A program made the translations under genes and the position numbers. The notes under the pieces are model-generated. The model did no database searches and was not told the DNA's origin. It was given only the letters and a program-made list of their open reading frames with translations. A DNA stretch of 64,000 nt from CAVIQK01 sp964613035. Lineage in GTDB: Bacteria; Bacillota; Clostridia; Christensenellales; DTU072. The stretch's first letter is position 1; every line of letters starts with the position of its first letter. Shown one piece after another: positions 27,019 to 36,556 of the stretch. The stretch spans positions 1 to 64,000 of the forward strand of contig CAZTFQ010000002.1 in NCBI GenBank assembly GCA_964613035.1, read 5' to 3'.

Positions 27019-28275
27019 ATGAAAAAGGTAAATCCGTTTTTTGAAAAGCGCGCCGTGCCCGTAGGAGAGTTTCGCTCCTGGGACGAGCTTAATTCCGCGC
27101 CTTACGACAAAAGAAAAGCTTCCCCGTACACCAAGACGAGAGTTATTCTTCTCAACGGAGCGGAGTTTGAACAGAACTGGTTTCTTCATCGGTTTTCTCG
27201 CCAATGCAACGACAACGAGCTCCGTCGCGAAATCTCGCGCATACGCCGACACGAGAAACAACAGCAGCTGGCTATAGCCTCTCTTAAGCCTCTCGACGAG
27301 TCCGCGCTGGATGCGACCATAGGCTACGAGCAACTTGCAGTGGACCTCACCGCCATACTCGCCCGACACGTCAAGGACGAGAACGTGAAAAACGCTCTGG
27401 ACTTCGCGCTCCTCGAGGACTTCGACCACTTGTACCGCTTCGCCAATCTGATGGAATCCGAGACCGGGAAAAAGGCTAAAGATCTGACTCTGGACTACAC
27501 GGAAATAACCGTCGGTCGCCCCACTATCGCCGAGCATCGACACCCTTACGACGCGATCAATTGCTTTATCTGTAACGAGACGGCGGATCCCTTCACCAAG
27601 CTGGTCGCCTCTATAATCACCGCGGGAGAACAGCAAACGATGAACTTCTATATGAACGTCGGGTCCTTCCACCCCACCGAAGCGGGACGTAAGCTCTATG
27701 CGGAGATAGCGATGATAGAAGAACAGCACGTCACGGAATACGGGTCTCTCCTAGACCCCAATTGCAGCTGGCTGGAAAACTGGCTGATGCACGAATACGC
27801 CGAGTGCTACTTGTATTATTCTTGTGCGGAAGACGAAACGGACCCCTCGATCCGCGCATTGTACGAGAGACATTATCTGGAAGAATGCGGTCATCTTCAG
27901 CACGTGGCGAGTCTTCTCAACGTCTACGAGGGCAAACCGTGGCAGGCATTATTCCCCGACGGAGGAGATTTCCCCGAGCCGCTTAAATTCGAAGGCAATA
28001 TAGAATACGTCCGAGACGTCATCAAAAACACTTCTTCCTTGACCAAGCACCGCGAAGGTTATCGAGAGGTCAAGGACACGCCTAAAGACGCCCTGTATTT
28101 CTCTTACAACTCCGCCGTCAACAAAAACCCCGCCGCCGTAGCGTCTCACCGAGTCGTCGCCTCTCATATAGAAAAGTACGGCGAAGATTATCGATACGAG
28201 GTATCGCCGCACCCGATCAAATCACTCCGCGACAGAACCTTAGACAACACCGACTACGCGCGTATTCCTTCTTAA
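27019..28275 (+). CDS. Ferritin-like (di-iron type) protein, family uncertain
   Basis: A 418-residue helical protein with AAGGAG before its ATG. The centre (about residues 95-310) looks like a four-helix ferritin-like bundle. Carboxylate and His motifs appear as LLEDFDHLYRF, TAGEQQTMNFY, IEEQHVTEY and LEECGHLQH, two of them ExxH, as in di-iron proteins. There is no signal peptide. The C-terminal 90 residues form a separate charged region. I infer iron storage, oxidase or peroxide-handling chemistry, but I do not know the exact family. A terminator follows. Confidence 0.6.
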   Translation: MKKVNPFFEKRAVPVGEFRSWDELNSAPYDKRKASPYTKTRVILLNGAEFEQNWFLHRFSRQCNDNELRREISRIRRHEKQQQLAIASLKPLDESALDATIGYEQLAVDLTAILARHVKDENVKNALDFALLEDFDHLYRFANLMESETGKKAKDLTLDYTEITVGRPTIAEHRHPYDAINCFICNETADPFTKLVASIITAGEQQTMNFYMNVGSFHPTEAGRKLYAEIAMIEEQHVTEYGSLLDPNCSWLENWLMHEYAECYLYYSCAEDETDPSIRALYERHYLEECGHLQHVASLLNVYEGKPWQALFPDGGDFPEPLKFEGNIEYVRDVIKNTSSLTKHREGYREVKDTPKDALYFSYNSAVNKNPAAVASHRVVASHIEKYGEDYRYEVSPHPIKSLRDRTLDNTDYARIPS

Positions 28276-28295
28276 TACGCGTCCCTCGTTAAATG

Positions 28296-28331
28296 AAGAC
28301 GCGGCTCGTTATGAGCCGCGTCTTGTCTTTT
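28296..28331 (+). terminator. Intrinsic terminator between convergent genes
   Basis: AAGACGCGGCTC (28296-28307) and GAGCCGCGTCTT (28313-28324) form a perfect 12-bp stem with a 5-base loop, followed by GTCTTTT. Confidence 0.85.
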
Positions 28332-28342
28332 AACCGTTATAC

Positions 28343-30103
28343 TTATTCTACCGTATAATGTACGTCGTAGAAGGTCGTATTGGAGAAGAACGTCATCAGT
28401 CCGAGATATCCGCCCGCGTAATTGGTAGAAGTCGTCTCTCCGACCAAAACGTCGTCGCAATAGAACTTGAACGTCTTGTTGTCGGCAGAACCTTCCGTCT
28501 TGATTGTCAATTTATGCCATCCTCTGCGCCACTCGAGAGCAATCCCTTTATATTCCGCAAGGTCCGCGGGGTTGTTGCCGCCCGCCTTGAAATATCTGGA
28601 GCCGCCGTCGTCTTCGGAGACGTTGAAGCAGAACCAGGACGCACCGGGATCTTCGTTGTTTTGGATGCCGAAAACCAGTCCCGCGGCTTTGCCTTCATAC
28701 ACGTTGAGATACGCTTCGAAGGTGAAGTTTTGTTCCGCAGTGACGTATTGGTCGGTCACCGCGAAGAAGTCGCCGACGTTAATGTTGTTAACTTCTATCG
28801 AGAGTCCGTCGGAAGAATCCGTCCAAGATCCCCATTTGTTGGTAACTGTCGGATGAGAGTTTTCTTTCTCTCTGTTATACATACCGCGAGTCAGCTCGAG
28901 GTCGTTGCCGATATAATAACGGACGTTGGTCCACTCGGCTTTACTTCTCCAAGTATCGAAGGAAATATATCCGCCGTTGTACGCTTCGTTGTTAAAAGTA
29001 GCGACCAAAATGCCGTCTATGTAGTAAGAAACCCATTTATCGGAGGTTATTTCCAGTCTGACGTGGACGGACTTCTTGCCGTTAAGGCGGAGTAAGGTCT
29101 TCTCGTTACTGTTGGGCGTGCCGTATCCGAACATACGGGCATTGTCTTGGCCGAAGTTGACGGAGACACCGTTCCAGGCAGCGCCCGGGTTTGCGGGATC
29201 GGTGATTCCGTAACCGATATTGGCACCGTAATCGTTCTCGTCGGCATATGAAGTACAGGTTACGTCGAAGTCCGCCACGAAGGCAGTCTCCGCAGGCACG
29301 TAAATCGTAGTGACCGCCTGAGCGTCGCCCCAGGTCGTATTGTCGCCCGTGATATATCCTTTGCCGCCCGACCAGGTTCCCCAGACGTGTTCCTCGTCCA
29401 TATCGGAAGAATAGTCGAAGTCGGTCATAAACGAGAAGTTCTCTACTATCGGTTCCATCTCGCATCTGGAGCAAGAGATCGACTTGCTGCCGTCCTCATA
29501 ATAAGAGGCGGCATTAATGATTTCTTCATCGTAATCGTGACCGAGAGCGGCAATATCTTCCTGTGCTACCAAGACGGTACCGCATCTGTCGCAATGACTG
29601 CCTTCCGTAAGCCCCTTTTCCGTACAGGTGGGATCTACCGCACTGTCGGTAACGGGATTGTGACCTGCGGGGACTTCTTCTTGAGGTACTATAACGGCAT
29701 TACACACTCCGCAGTGACTGCCTTCGGTCAAACCCTTCTCGGTACAAGTGGGAGCTACTGCTTGGTCGACGACTACGTCGTGCTCGACGGTGACGGAGAA
29801 CATAACGGTTTTTTCCAGATACGTAACCGTTATCGTTTGCTCTCCTACGGAGCTTGCGTCGTATCCGGAGATCATGGCGGAAGTTATCTCGATCGTTTCT
29901 TCGGTTTCGTTGTCGTAGACCGCCTTGATAACCGCTCCGCTCAAATCGATCGCATCGCCTTCCTTATACGTCAGCTTGGACGGCGCGCTATCGAGCACAA
30001 CGGACGCGAGTTGTTTTTCGGAATCGTTGTCGCAAGCAAAACAAAGCACGGCACACACTATAACGAGACCTAGTAACATAATCGTTAAAAGTTTCTTCTT
30101 CAT
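28343..30103 (-). CDS. Cell-surface lipoprotein with Big_3, CxxC and LamG-like domains
   Basis: A 586-residue lipoprotein; the ATG at 30103 follows AAGGAG. The lipobox CFAC gives lipid Cys near residue 21. A group 3 bacterial Ig-like domain follows (about 28-105, with KLTYKEGDAIDLSG). Then come Cys-rich repeats containing CTEKGLTEGSHCxxC, and two concanavalin/LamG-like domains to the end. Its substrate is probably an extracellular polysaccharide. It is the third gene of the unit that starts with the GH32 enzyme, but a gap of about 64 bases leaves this uncertain. Confidence 0.82.
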   Translation of the reverse strand: MKKKLLTIMLLGLVIVCAVLCFACDNDSEKQLASVVLDSAPSKLTYKEGDAIDLSGAVIKAVYDNETEETIEITSAMISGYDASSVGEQTITVTYLEKTVMFSVTVEHDVVVDQAVAPTCTEKGLTEGSHCGVCNAVIVPQEEVPAGHNPVTDSAVDPTCTEKGLTEGSHCDRCGTVLVAQEDIAALGHDYDEEIINAASYYEDGSKSISCSRCEMEPIVENFSFMTDFDYSSDMDEEHVWGTWSGGKGYITGDNTTWGDAQAVTTIYVPAETAFVADFDVTCTSYADENDYGANIGYGITDPANPGAAWNGVSVNFGQDNARMFGYGTPNSNEKTLLRLNGKKSVHVRLEITSDKWVSYYIDGILVATFNNEAYNGGYISFDTWRSKAEWTNVRYYIGNDLELTRGMYNREKENSHPTVTNKWGSWTDSSDGLSIEVNNINVGDFFAVTDQYVTAEQNFTFEAYLNVYEGKAAGLVFGIQNNEDPGASWFCFNVSEDDGGSRYFKAGGNNPADLAEYKGIALEWRRGWHKLTIKTEGSADNKTFKFYCDDVLVGETTSTNYAGGYLGLMTFFSNTTFYDVHYTVE

Positions 30104-30167
30104 GTTTCTTCTCCTTTTTCGCGACATCTAAATCGCGTATTTTTTCAATTAGACCGTAATACCGCGG

Positions 30168-31505
30168 TTAATCGGCGAGCTGTATCGAAAAATAATTGGT
30201 CTGCACCGCAGGGTCTCCCGCGGGAACTCCGTCCTTTCTCATGGCATTGGCGGGTGAACCGTTATAGATCGACATATCGTCGGTGTTTTGGTAAAACTCT
30301 ATGAACGCGGCGCTGATGTTTTTGACGTCCGTCGCGCCTATTACGGAATAAGGTATCGTCACGGTGAAGGAAAAATAGTCCTTGTTTCTCTCGATAACGA
30401 CCGCGTCGTCCAGCTTGTCGTCGGTGTCTCTTACTCTTCTCCAATTCCATATATACGTAAGACCCGATTTGTAATAGAGATCTCCGCTACCGTATACTCT
30501 TAAGACGGTATCCTTTTTGTTCAGCACCCAGGAAGCGGAATTGGCGGTATCCGTCGTCTTAATCGGAATCATCATAAACTCCGACGAGGTGAAATCGCCG
30601 AAGCCCACTCCTCTCAGTACGAGCGAGTCGGTAGTCGTCTCTATATTGAAATAGAAGTCGTCCGCGCTGTCGTTACGCACGTCGGAAGGATTGGCGAAAG
30701 AATATCGATATCCCGCGATAAGAGATTCTTTGTCGAAGTTGTCCGAGAAGTCTTTCCCGTCGAGATACTCATCGATATATTCTCCGTCCGAGACGTATTT
30801 TACGAACGAGAATATCCCGTGACAATTCTCGGTATATAGCACCGCTTCGACTTCTCCGGAGAATAAAGAGCGTGTGTAATAAGAGGTCATCGCCACGTCG
30901 TCGATAGAGACATATACCCGGTCGCCGCGTTTGATTACCTTGATATTGACGTAATTTCCGTCGGAATAAGCACTTTCGAAGCGTTTGATCGTCTCCAGCG
31001 TGTTGGTTACGCGTCCTTCTTTGACGTCCGTATAGAGGATTCTGTCCTGCATATTATCGCTGAGCTTGACGTAGAAAGAGAGCTCGTTGGGTCCGTCGGT
31101 CAGTTTAACGCCTATCCGTGCGGATTGACCGATATGATACACGCCCAGCGTCGTGACGTCCGCCTCCAGGATACAGTCTATGCCTCGGGTCTCTTTAACC
31201 GCGGCGCTTTGGTTGCCGCCTGAGACGGCTTCCACTGCGGAATAATCGTTAAGTACGCTCATCCCGGAAGTGATGCAATACGTTTTCATTTCTGTTAAAT
31301 CGGGCGTCATATAAGTGTCGTTTTTAGGGTCGGTAGGATTCTGAGAACCCGACGGGGTGGAGCCTGGTTGCGCGGAGCCGGACGGTTCCGTGCCGGAAGG
31401 GACTCCCGAAGACGGATCGGGATCGTTGTCGCAAGCAACGACGGTCGTTACCAGCAGTACGCATAGTATCAAAACTAAGATTATAGATATAACCGAGCGA
31501 CGCAT
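30168..31505 (-). CDS. Lipoprotein, possible carbohydrate-binding protein
   Basis: A 445-residue lipoprotein with GGAGGGAG before the ATG at 31505. Lipobox TVVAC gives lipid Cys about residue 25, followed by a Pro/Ser/Gly linker of about 40 residues that would span the wall. A LamG-like domain follows. The C-terminal 200 residues are beta-rich and resemble family 9 carbohydrate-binding modules (FYFNIETTTDSLVLRG, then YFSFTVTIPYSVIGA); this is a tentative match. The start lies 3 bases after the GH32 stop, so the two are co-translated. Confidence 0.75.
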   Translation of the reverse strand: MRRSVISIILVLILCVLLVTTVVACDNDPDPSSGVPSGTEPSGSAQPGSTPSGSQNPTDPKNDTYMTPDLTEMKTYCITSGMSVLNDYSAVEAVSGGNQSAAVKETRGIDCILEADVTTLGVYHIGQSARIGVKLTDGPNELSFYVKLSDNMQDRILYTDVKEGRVTNTLETIKRFESAYSDGNYVNIKVIKRGDRVYVSIDDVAMTSYYTRSLFSGEVEAVLYTENCHGIFSFVKYVSDGEYIDEYLDGKDFSDNFDKESLIAGYRYSFANPSDVRNDSADDFYFNIETTTDSLVLRGVGFGDFTSSEFMMIPIKTTDTANSASWVLNKKDTVLRVYGSGDLYYKSGLTYIWNWRRVRDTDDKLDDAVVIERNKDYFSFTVTIPYSVIGATDVKNISAAFIEFYQNTDDMSIYNGSPANAMRKDGVPAGDPAVQTNYFSIQLAD

Positions 31506-31507
31506 TA

Positions 31508-33940
31508 TTACTCCCTCCACATATTTTTCATAGTATATAAAGTGATTCTATTCGCCGTGAACAGACCGTTGGCTGTAAGAGAAATTCCGTCCGACGATAT
31601 CTCGGGGAATACGAGTATTTGCAAGAATTCCTCACCTTGATCGGCATATATCTCGAGATTGGCTCTGTCTAAGAATATCCTCAGCTTAAGCACGCCGTTG
31701 TCGAGAGGCCCTTTCATCTTTAATACGGAATGTCCGTTGACGACGTACTTGAGATGCGATACGTCCGCGACCAGTTCTTCCGTCGTCTTATCGTAAGTCA
31801 AGAGGATATATTCGTCGTCCGACGCGGCGAAGCGCAAGCTGATTTTCGACGCATAATCGAGTTTCAGCTCCAGATTCATATCGAATTCTCTTGCATTGAC
31901 GTCTCCGAATACGTCCTCTCCGTACGCTACGCTCTGTTTTTCGATATCGACTAAAGTTTCGTCGTGGAGGGCGTCGAGCTCTTCTATGGGGCTGTAACAG
32001 ACTTCTATCTTGCCGTTGACGGTCTTAAGGGACAGTTCGCTGAGCAGTCCGATATAACCGTTCCATTCTTTGTCGTCGTACAGCGTACCCGTATAATCGC
32101 ACATCCAGGCGCCTACTATCCAGCGACCTTTTTTCTCGTTATAAAACCCTATCGCGGCGTAGGAATTGCCTGCGGCTATTCTGTATTCATACGTCGTAAG
32201 CAGCTCTATCACTTCCGTCTCCGCACGGAAAACGACGTTGCCGCAGACGTTGACCAGTTGACCGAGCATATACTCTCTGCCGCCGACCGTCAACACCCAC
32301 TTGGTGTTGTCGGGATCATCGTCTACGGGGAGCTTGAAGATATCCACGCATTCTCCGGTGACTTTTATTCCCGAGGCGGTTTTTACGACGCTGTTAAACT
32401 TCCAGTCTATAAGGTTGTCGGAAGTGAATATTTTCAGATTGGTGTACCCTGCCGTGATCATCATCCAATATCCGCCGTTGACGTGAGAGGAATCTTCCAC
32501 CCAGAGTCCTTTGGCATCGCGCATTTCGCCGTATTGATAGTCCGTATTGGATATGACTGGCGCTCCGTCGTTATATTTAATCCAGGTTTCGCCGCCGTCG
32601 AGAGTGTAGGCTATGGACTGCTGCTCTATCCTACGCGTTCCGACAGAGGTCTGCTTGCCTTCCGTATGCGTAGGGCTGTACAAAAGGACCATTCTGGAGC
32701 CCGCGGGCACGCTGTCGTCGAACAGCCCCGAGGTGTTGTTGTAGTCTATGACCGCAGAACCCGACCACATCTGACCGTAATCGTCGGGTAAAACGGCGTC
32801 GGTTTTTTGCTCGAAATGCACCAGATCTTCACTAACCGCGTGTCCCCAGCTTCTCTTGCCGTCGTCGGTGTACTTCTCGCTCCTCTGCCAGAAGATATGA
32901 TAAACTCCGTTATAAGAATCGTACACAAAGCCGTTGGGGTCGTTCAGCCAGCCGCTGTTGGGCGAAAAATGGAAATAACTTCTATACGTTTCGTCATAAT
33001 TCGACAAAATTTCTCTGCGTACGATTATCGGTACCGCCGCCATGGTGGTTTCTCCTTGTTTGATTTCGATGAATATGAAATTCCTCTTTTTGTCCAGCGA
33101 GACGCTCCTAGAAGCTCCTTTAACTCCGTTGATATACGCGTCGTAGTCGGTTGTTACGCTCACCGTAGTCGATTCGTTCTCGGAAGGCGCGGTTACATCG
33201 TACGAAAAAACGGTATTTTTGTAATTAAAATCGATTCCTTCGAGCGAAACGTTGCTTATAGCGGTCGTGTCTCTTGCCAGTATCTTATAGTAGGCGTTGT
33301 TAAAAGTTACGGAAGCGTTCCAGACCATGAATCCGAGATATCCGCCGCCGTTGAGAGTAGAGTCGTAATCGGACCCGACGTATTCTCCGTCCAGATAGGA
33401 CGAAACCGTTCCGCCGAAACACTCTACGCGGAAGTTGTGTGTGGACTCGTTTTGCTGAGCGGTCGTGAGAGACTTGGTCAAATTTTCGTTGCCGGTGCCT
33501 ATAGACCCCGTACCGACCGCGAACACTCTCGTGTTACCTCTGGAATAATCGACGTTCATGCAATACCAGGCTCTGCCGGGATCGGCTTGATTGGGTATGC
33601 CGAACACCAGTCCGGCGGCTTCTCCCGATATGGTGACGTCCGCGGTGAAGACGAAGTCTTTTCCCGCAGGCACCCGAATATTCGAAATATAGAATCTGTC
33701 CGCAGCCTCGAGGTGCGTACCGGTCAAACTTTCCGCGTCGTAACTCCAGGTTCCCCATTTGTACTCGGACATATCCTCGGAATATACGATTTTTTCCAGC
33801 TCTCCCGAGTATCCTATATGCGGATCTTCCTCTGCTGCGGAAGCCGCCCCCAGCGATAATCCTCCGCAACACAATATAAGTATCAGGAGCGTAATTATCG
33901 CGACGCGTCTCAATACGTTTTCTTTTCCGATTGTTTTCAA
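31508..33940 (-). CDS. Glycoside hydrolase family 32 (levanase/inulinase-like)
   Basis: An 810-residue secreted enzyme that should cut beta-fructosides such as levan, inulin or sucrose. It starts at TTG after GAGGAG. A signal peptide covers about residues 1-36. A LamG-like domain (45-220), a short Ig-like linker (225-308) and the five-bladed catalytic domain (about 318-640) follow, then a C-terminal beta-sandwich. The nucleophile is in WLNDPNG (Asp334) and the acid/base is probably Glu530 in GECVDIF. The third motif reads RDA (474-476) instead of the usual RDP. A divergent ArsR-type regulator lies upstream. Confidence 0.92.
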   Translation of the reverse strand: MKTIGKENVLRRVAIITLLILILCCGGLSLGAASAAEEDPHIGYSGELEKIVYSEDMSEYKWGTWSYDAESLTGTHLEAADRFYISNIRVPAGKDFVFTADVTISGEAAGLVFGIPNQADPGRAWYCMNVDYSRGNTRVFAVGTGSIGTGNENLTKSLTTAQQNESTHNFRVECFGGTVSSYLDGEYVGSDYDSTLNGGGYLGFMVWNASVTFNNAYYKILARDTTAISNVSLEGIDFNYKNTVFSYDVTAPSENESTTVSVTTDYDAYINGVKGASRSVSLDKKRNFIFIEIKQGETTMAAVPIIVRREILSNYDETYRSYFHFSPNSGWLNDPNGFVYDSYNGVYHIFWQRSEKYTDDGKRSWGHAVSEDLVHFEQKTDAVLPDDYGQMWSGSAVIDYNNTSGLFDDSVPAGSRMVLLYSPTHTEGKQTSVGTRRIEQQSIAYTLDGGETWIKYNDGAPVISNTDYQYGEMRDAKGLWVEDSSHVNGGYWMMITAGYTNLKIFTSDNLIDWKFNSVVKTASGIKVTGECVDIFKLPVDDDPDNTKWVLTVGGREYMLGQLVNVCGNVVFRAETEVIELLTTYEYRIAAGNSYAAIGFYNEKKGRWIVGAWMCDYTGTLYDDKEWNGYIGLLSELSLKTVNGKIEVCYSPIEELDALHDETLVDIEKQSVAYGEDVFGDVNAREFDMNLELKLDYASKISLRFAASDDEYILLTYDKTTEELVADVSHLKYVVNGHSVLKMKGPLDNGVLKLRIFLDRANLEIYADQGEEFLQILVFPEISSDGISLTANGLFTANRITLYTMKNMWRE

Positions 33941-34076
33941 CGTTCTTACTCCTCTTTTTTCGATTTCTCTCGCAAGATTGCCGAATCTTCTTCGGTCAAT
34001 TTAACTATAACACGAAAACGATTTATTTTTTTAGTTGATTTTCATCCCTCATAGTCCATTTTTTTAGTATGCACTC

Positions 34077-34105
34077 TTGACACTCGCGGCGAGGCGGTCT
34101 ACAAT
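34077..34105 (+). promoter_or_regulatory. Promoter of the ArsR-type regulator (leaderless)
   Basis: TTGACA (34077-34082), 17 bases, TACAAT (34100-34105). The ATG at 34112 is 6 bases beyond the -10 box. Confidence 0.75.
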
Positions 34106-34111
34106 ATAAAT

Positions 34112-35059
34112 ATGTTAAAAGCAACCGAAGGAAGCGAGCTGTCCATAACGCTCAAAGACAATGCCGCAGAACTGGAGACTCTTTTCAAGGCGCTGGGGTC
34201 GGAGATACGCATAAAAATTCTACGTCAACTGTATCGTCATCCGATGACCGTGAGAGAGTTGTCGCAGACTTTTCGCGTGCCTATTTCCACGATGAACTTC
34301 CACGTCGCGATGCTGGAGCAAGCCAATCTTATAATAGTCAATCTGATTCCGTCGAAAAAGGGCGCGATAAGAGCGTGCTACGGGAATTTTTCTTTTATTC
34401 ACTTTGAAATGGACGTCCAAAAAGTTTTTCCGGAATTACACACTCACTCCGAAATGATCCCTATCGGCAACTATATAGACTTCAAAAGCGAGGGCGAACA
34501 CGGCTGTGCGTCTCCTCTTCGCTCCTGGCGTAACAACGAGAGCGACTTCTTGAGCAATCGCTCCGATATAGGAATCATATGGACGACTTCCGGCTACGTC
34601 GAATACGGAATAGGCAATTATTTATTCAAAAGATATTCCGTTACGGAGATGACGATTTCTTTCGAGATATGTTCCGAAATCAATTCTTACCGCAACGACT
34701 GGCAATCTATGCTCAACTTCTATATCAACGGCACTCGGGTAGCCTCGTATCTTTCTCCGGGCGACTTCGGCGGCAGACGAGGCACGCTCAACCCCGACTG
34801 GTGGCCCGACAGCAACACCCAGTACGGACTTCTGAAATCGCTGACCGTCAACTCGACGGGCATATATCTCGACCGCAATCTGGTAACCAAAGAATACAAT
34901 ATCAACAATCTGGGACTGGACAAGTCCAATAAAATAGTCTTCCGCATCGAGACCGACGACAAAGAACATTACAACGGCGGCTTCAACCTCTTCGGAAAAA
35001 CTTTCGGAGACTTCCCTCAAGACATATCGGTGGATTACACTTATCGACATAACAATTGA
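34112..35059 (+). CDS. ArsR-type HTH regulator with C-terminal sensor domain
   Basis: A 315-residue regulator. Residues about 20-90 are a winged helix of the ArsR type (IRIKILRQLYRHPMTVREL, then STMNFHVAMLEQANLI). About residues 105-315 form a beta-rich domain with NPDWWPDSNTQYGLL and GGFNLFGKTFGD, shared with the paralog at 35202-36221. I infer that this domain binds a sugar or other ligand. It is divergent from the GH32 unit, which it probably controls. Translation looks leaderless. Confidence 0.85.
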   Translation: MLKATEGSELSITLKDNAAELETLFKALGSEIRIKILRQLYRHPMTVRELSQTFRVPISTMNFHVAMLEQANLIIVNLIPSKKGAIRACYGNFSFIHFEMDVQKVFPELHTHSEMIPIGNYIDFKSEGEHGCASPLRSWRNNESDFLSNRSDIGIIWTTSGYVEYGIGNYLFKRYSVTEMTISFEICSEINSYRNDWQSMLNFYINGTRVASYLSPGDFGGRRGTLNPDWWPDSNTQYGLLKSLTVNSTGIYLDRNLVTKEYNINNLGLDKSNKIVFRIETDDKEHYNGGFNLFGKTFGDFPQDISVDYTYRHNN

Positions 35060-35201
35060 TACTTTCCCGATACCTTATAAATATCGCGCGTACGTATGTG
35101 CGCGCGATTCTTTTTAAGTAAATCGATATCTGCTTCGGACTTCAATCAACCGCAACGCCTCCTTGCGGTTCCCTTACATCCGATTTCGGCGCGCGCACGT
35201 A

Positions 35202-36221
35202 TTACGTATTGATTTTCGGAGAAACATTTTTATAGGTCACTAAAAGTTTGATATCCTGAGGATAATCTCCGAAACTTTTCCCGAACAAATTAAATCCGCC
35301 TACGTGACGGGCGTCGTCTTTCACGGCTATGCGGAACTTCAACAAATTACTCTGACGGATATCCAAATCTTCGACGCACACGTCGGAAACCTTCTTTTCG
35401 TTAAGATACGTACCGTCAAAACGAATATCCAAAGTCGTCAGCAGTCCGTATTGAGTATGCGAATCCGCCCACCAATCGGGGTTGAGCTTACCTCTGCGCT
35501 CTCCGTAATCCCCCGCCGAAGTGTAAGTACACAGTTCTATATCGTTGACGGAAAAGGTCAGATCGCTCTTACAATTCTGATTATATCCCGGATATTCCGA
35601 ACAGACTTCGAAACTGAAACATAAAGATATGATATTCCTTCTGTCTTTGAGCGTAAGGTTGTGGGCTATTTGAGTATCGTCAACCTCATAATCGAGCATA
35701 GGAACGGAATATTCCAAAAAGCCTCTTTTCAACCATATTATCCCCGCCTCGAAGCGTTGCGGAGAAGAAAAGAAACACTCTGCGTCGGACGGATATACTC
35801 TTTTTTCGGTAGCCAATCCGCACGGAGTTTCTTTAATGGCGTAATCGGTATAACTGCCGACGGGAATGTCTATAACCCGAGTCTCGTTGATATAACGCAC
35901 GTCGTCCGTCGGATGCCCTGTATATATCGTGAACATATAGTTGTTAAGCGTCAGCCTCTTTTGATTGCCGATTTTTTTAGCTTCATTGGAATATTTCAAC
36001 AAACCCGCCGCCACCAACGACTTGACGTGAAACGAAATCGTCGAAACGGGTATGTTAAGTTTCAAGGCGATATCGCTGATCGAATAATTATGAATATTGA
36101 CCAATTTTAGAATTTTTCTTCTGATCGGCACCGATAAAGCCGACACTATACCTGCAATGACATCTTCGTCGTCATACAAATTGAGCGATTTTAATCTGGA
36201 ATTATCAAAAGATCTGTTCAT
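35202..36221 (-). CDS. ArsR-type HTH regulator, paralog of 34112-35059
   Basis: A 339-residue regulator with the same architecture: an ArsR-like winged helix at about 25-100 (IRRKILKLVNIHNYSISDI, STISFHVKSLVAAGLL) and the C-terminal domain with NPDWWADSHTQYGLL and GGFNLFGKSFGD. AAGGAG precedes the ATG. It converges on its paralog and is divergent from the lipoprotein/phosphoesterase set starting at 36557, which it probably regulates. Confidence 0.85.
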   Translation of the reverse strand: MNRSFDNSRLKSLNLYDDEDVIAGIVSALSVPIRRKILKLVNIHNYSISDIALKLNIPVSTISFHVKSLVAAGLLKYSNEAKKIGNQKRLTLNNYMFTIYTGHPTDDVRYINETRVIDIPVGSYTDYAIKETPCGLATEKRVYPSDAECFFSSPQRFEAGIIWLKRGFLEYSVPMLDYEVDDTQIAHNLTLKDRRNIISLCFSFEVCSEYPGYNQNCKSDLTFSVNDIELCTYTSAGDYGERRGKLNPDWWADSHTQYGLLTTLDIRFDGTYLNEKKVSDVCVEDLDIRQSNLLKFRIAVKDDARHVGGFNLFGKSFGDYPQDIKLLVTYKNVSPKINT

Positions 36222-36556
36222 ACCGACTCCTTTTATCCTAATTAGTAAAAATTTTGCACGCGAGTGCGCTTATATTGTATACCCGTATCCGGACAAAACA
36301 CAACCGAATTACAATCTATGTTGAAAATTAAAACAAACAAAATTTGCTTTTATAAAATTTTGTTGTAATCCCATGCACAAGGTTTATAATACAAGTGAAA
36401 AAGCTTACTTGCAAGGGCTTTTTCACGCCGTATTTCAACTAACGGCTGATATTTGCGTTTTAGCAAATAACGAAAGCGACAGCGACGCAAAAATTTATTT
36501 TTGTAAGCCGTGTAATGTTATTATATAATTGAAAAAAATTTCGAGAGGATATTTTT
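36222..36556 (+). promoter_or_regulatory. Promoter and structured leader of 36557-41743
   Basis: No gene lies in this divergent gap. TTGTAA (36363-36368), 16 bases and TATAAT (36385-36390) form a promoter whose transcript starts near 36397. The first part of the leader is a 10-bp hairpin (36395-36404 with 36417-36426). Further pairing of TTTGCGT with ACGCAAA between about 36452 and 36495 is possible. There is no U-tract, so a repressor site or RNA stability element is more likely than a terminator. Confidence 0.5.

Noticed and set aside
26923..27729. Long upstream extension of the HAD phosphatase reading frame on the minus strand (460 codons in total)
   Set aside because: The extension is antisense to the ferritin-like gene, whose codon use and ribosome binding site are better. 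The HAD DxDxT motif also belongs at the N-terminus, and a leaderless promoter fits the ATG at 26922.
32807..33859. Open frame of 350 codons opposite the GH32 gene
   Set aside because: No start signal and Arg/Val/Ser-rich composition; GH32 is well supported on the other strand.
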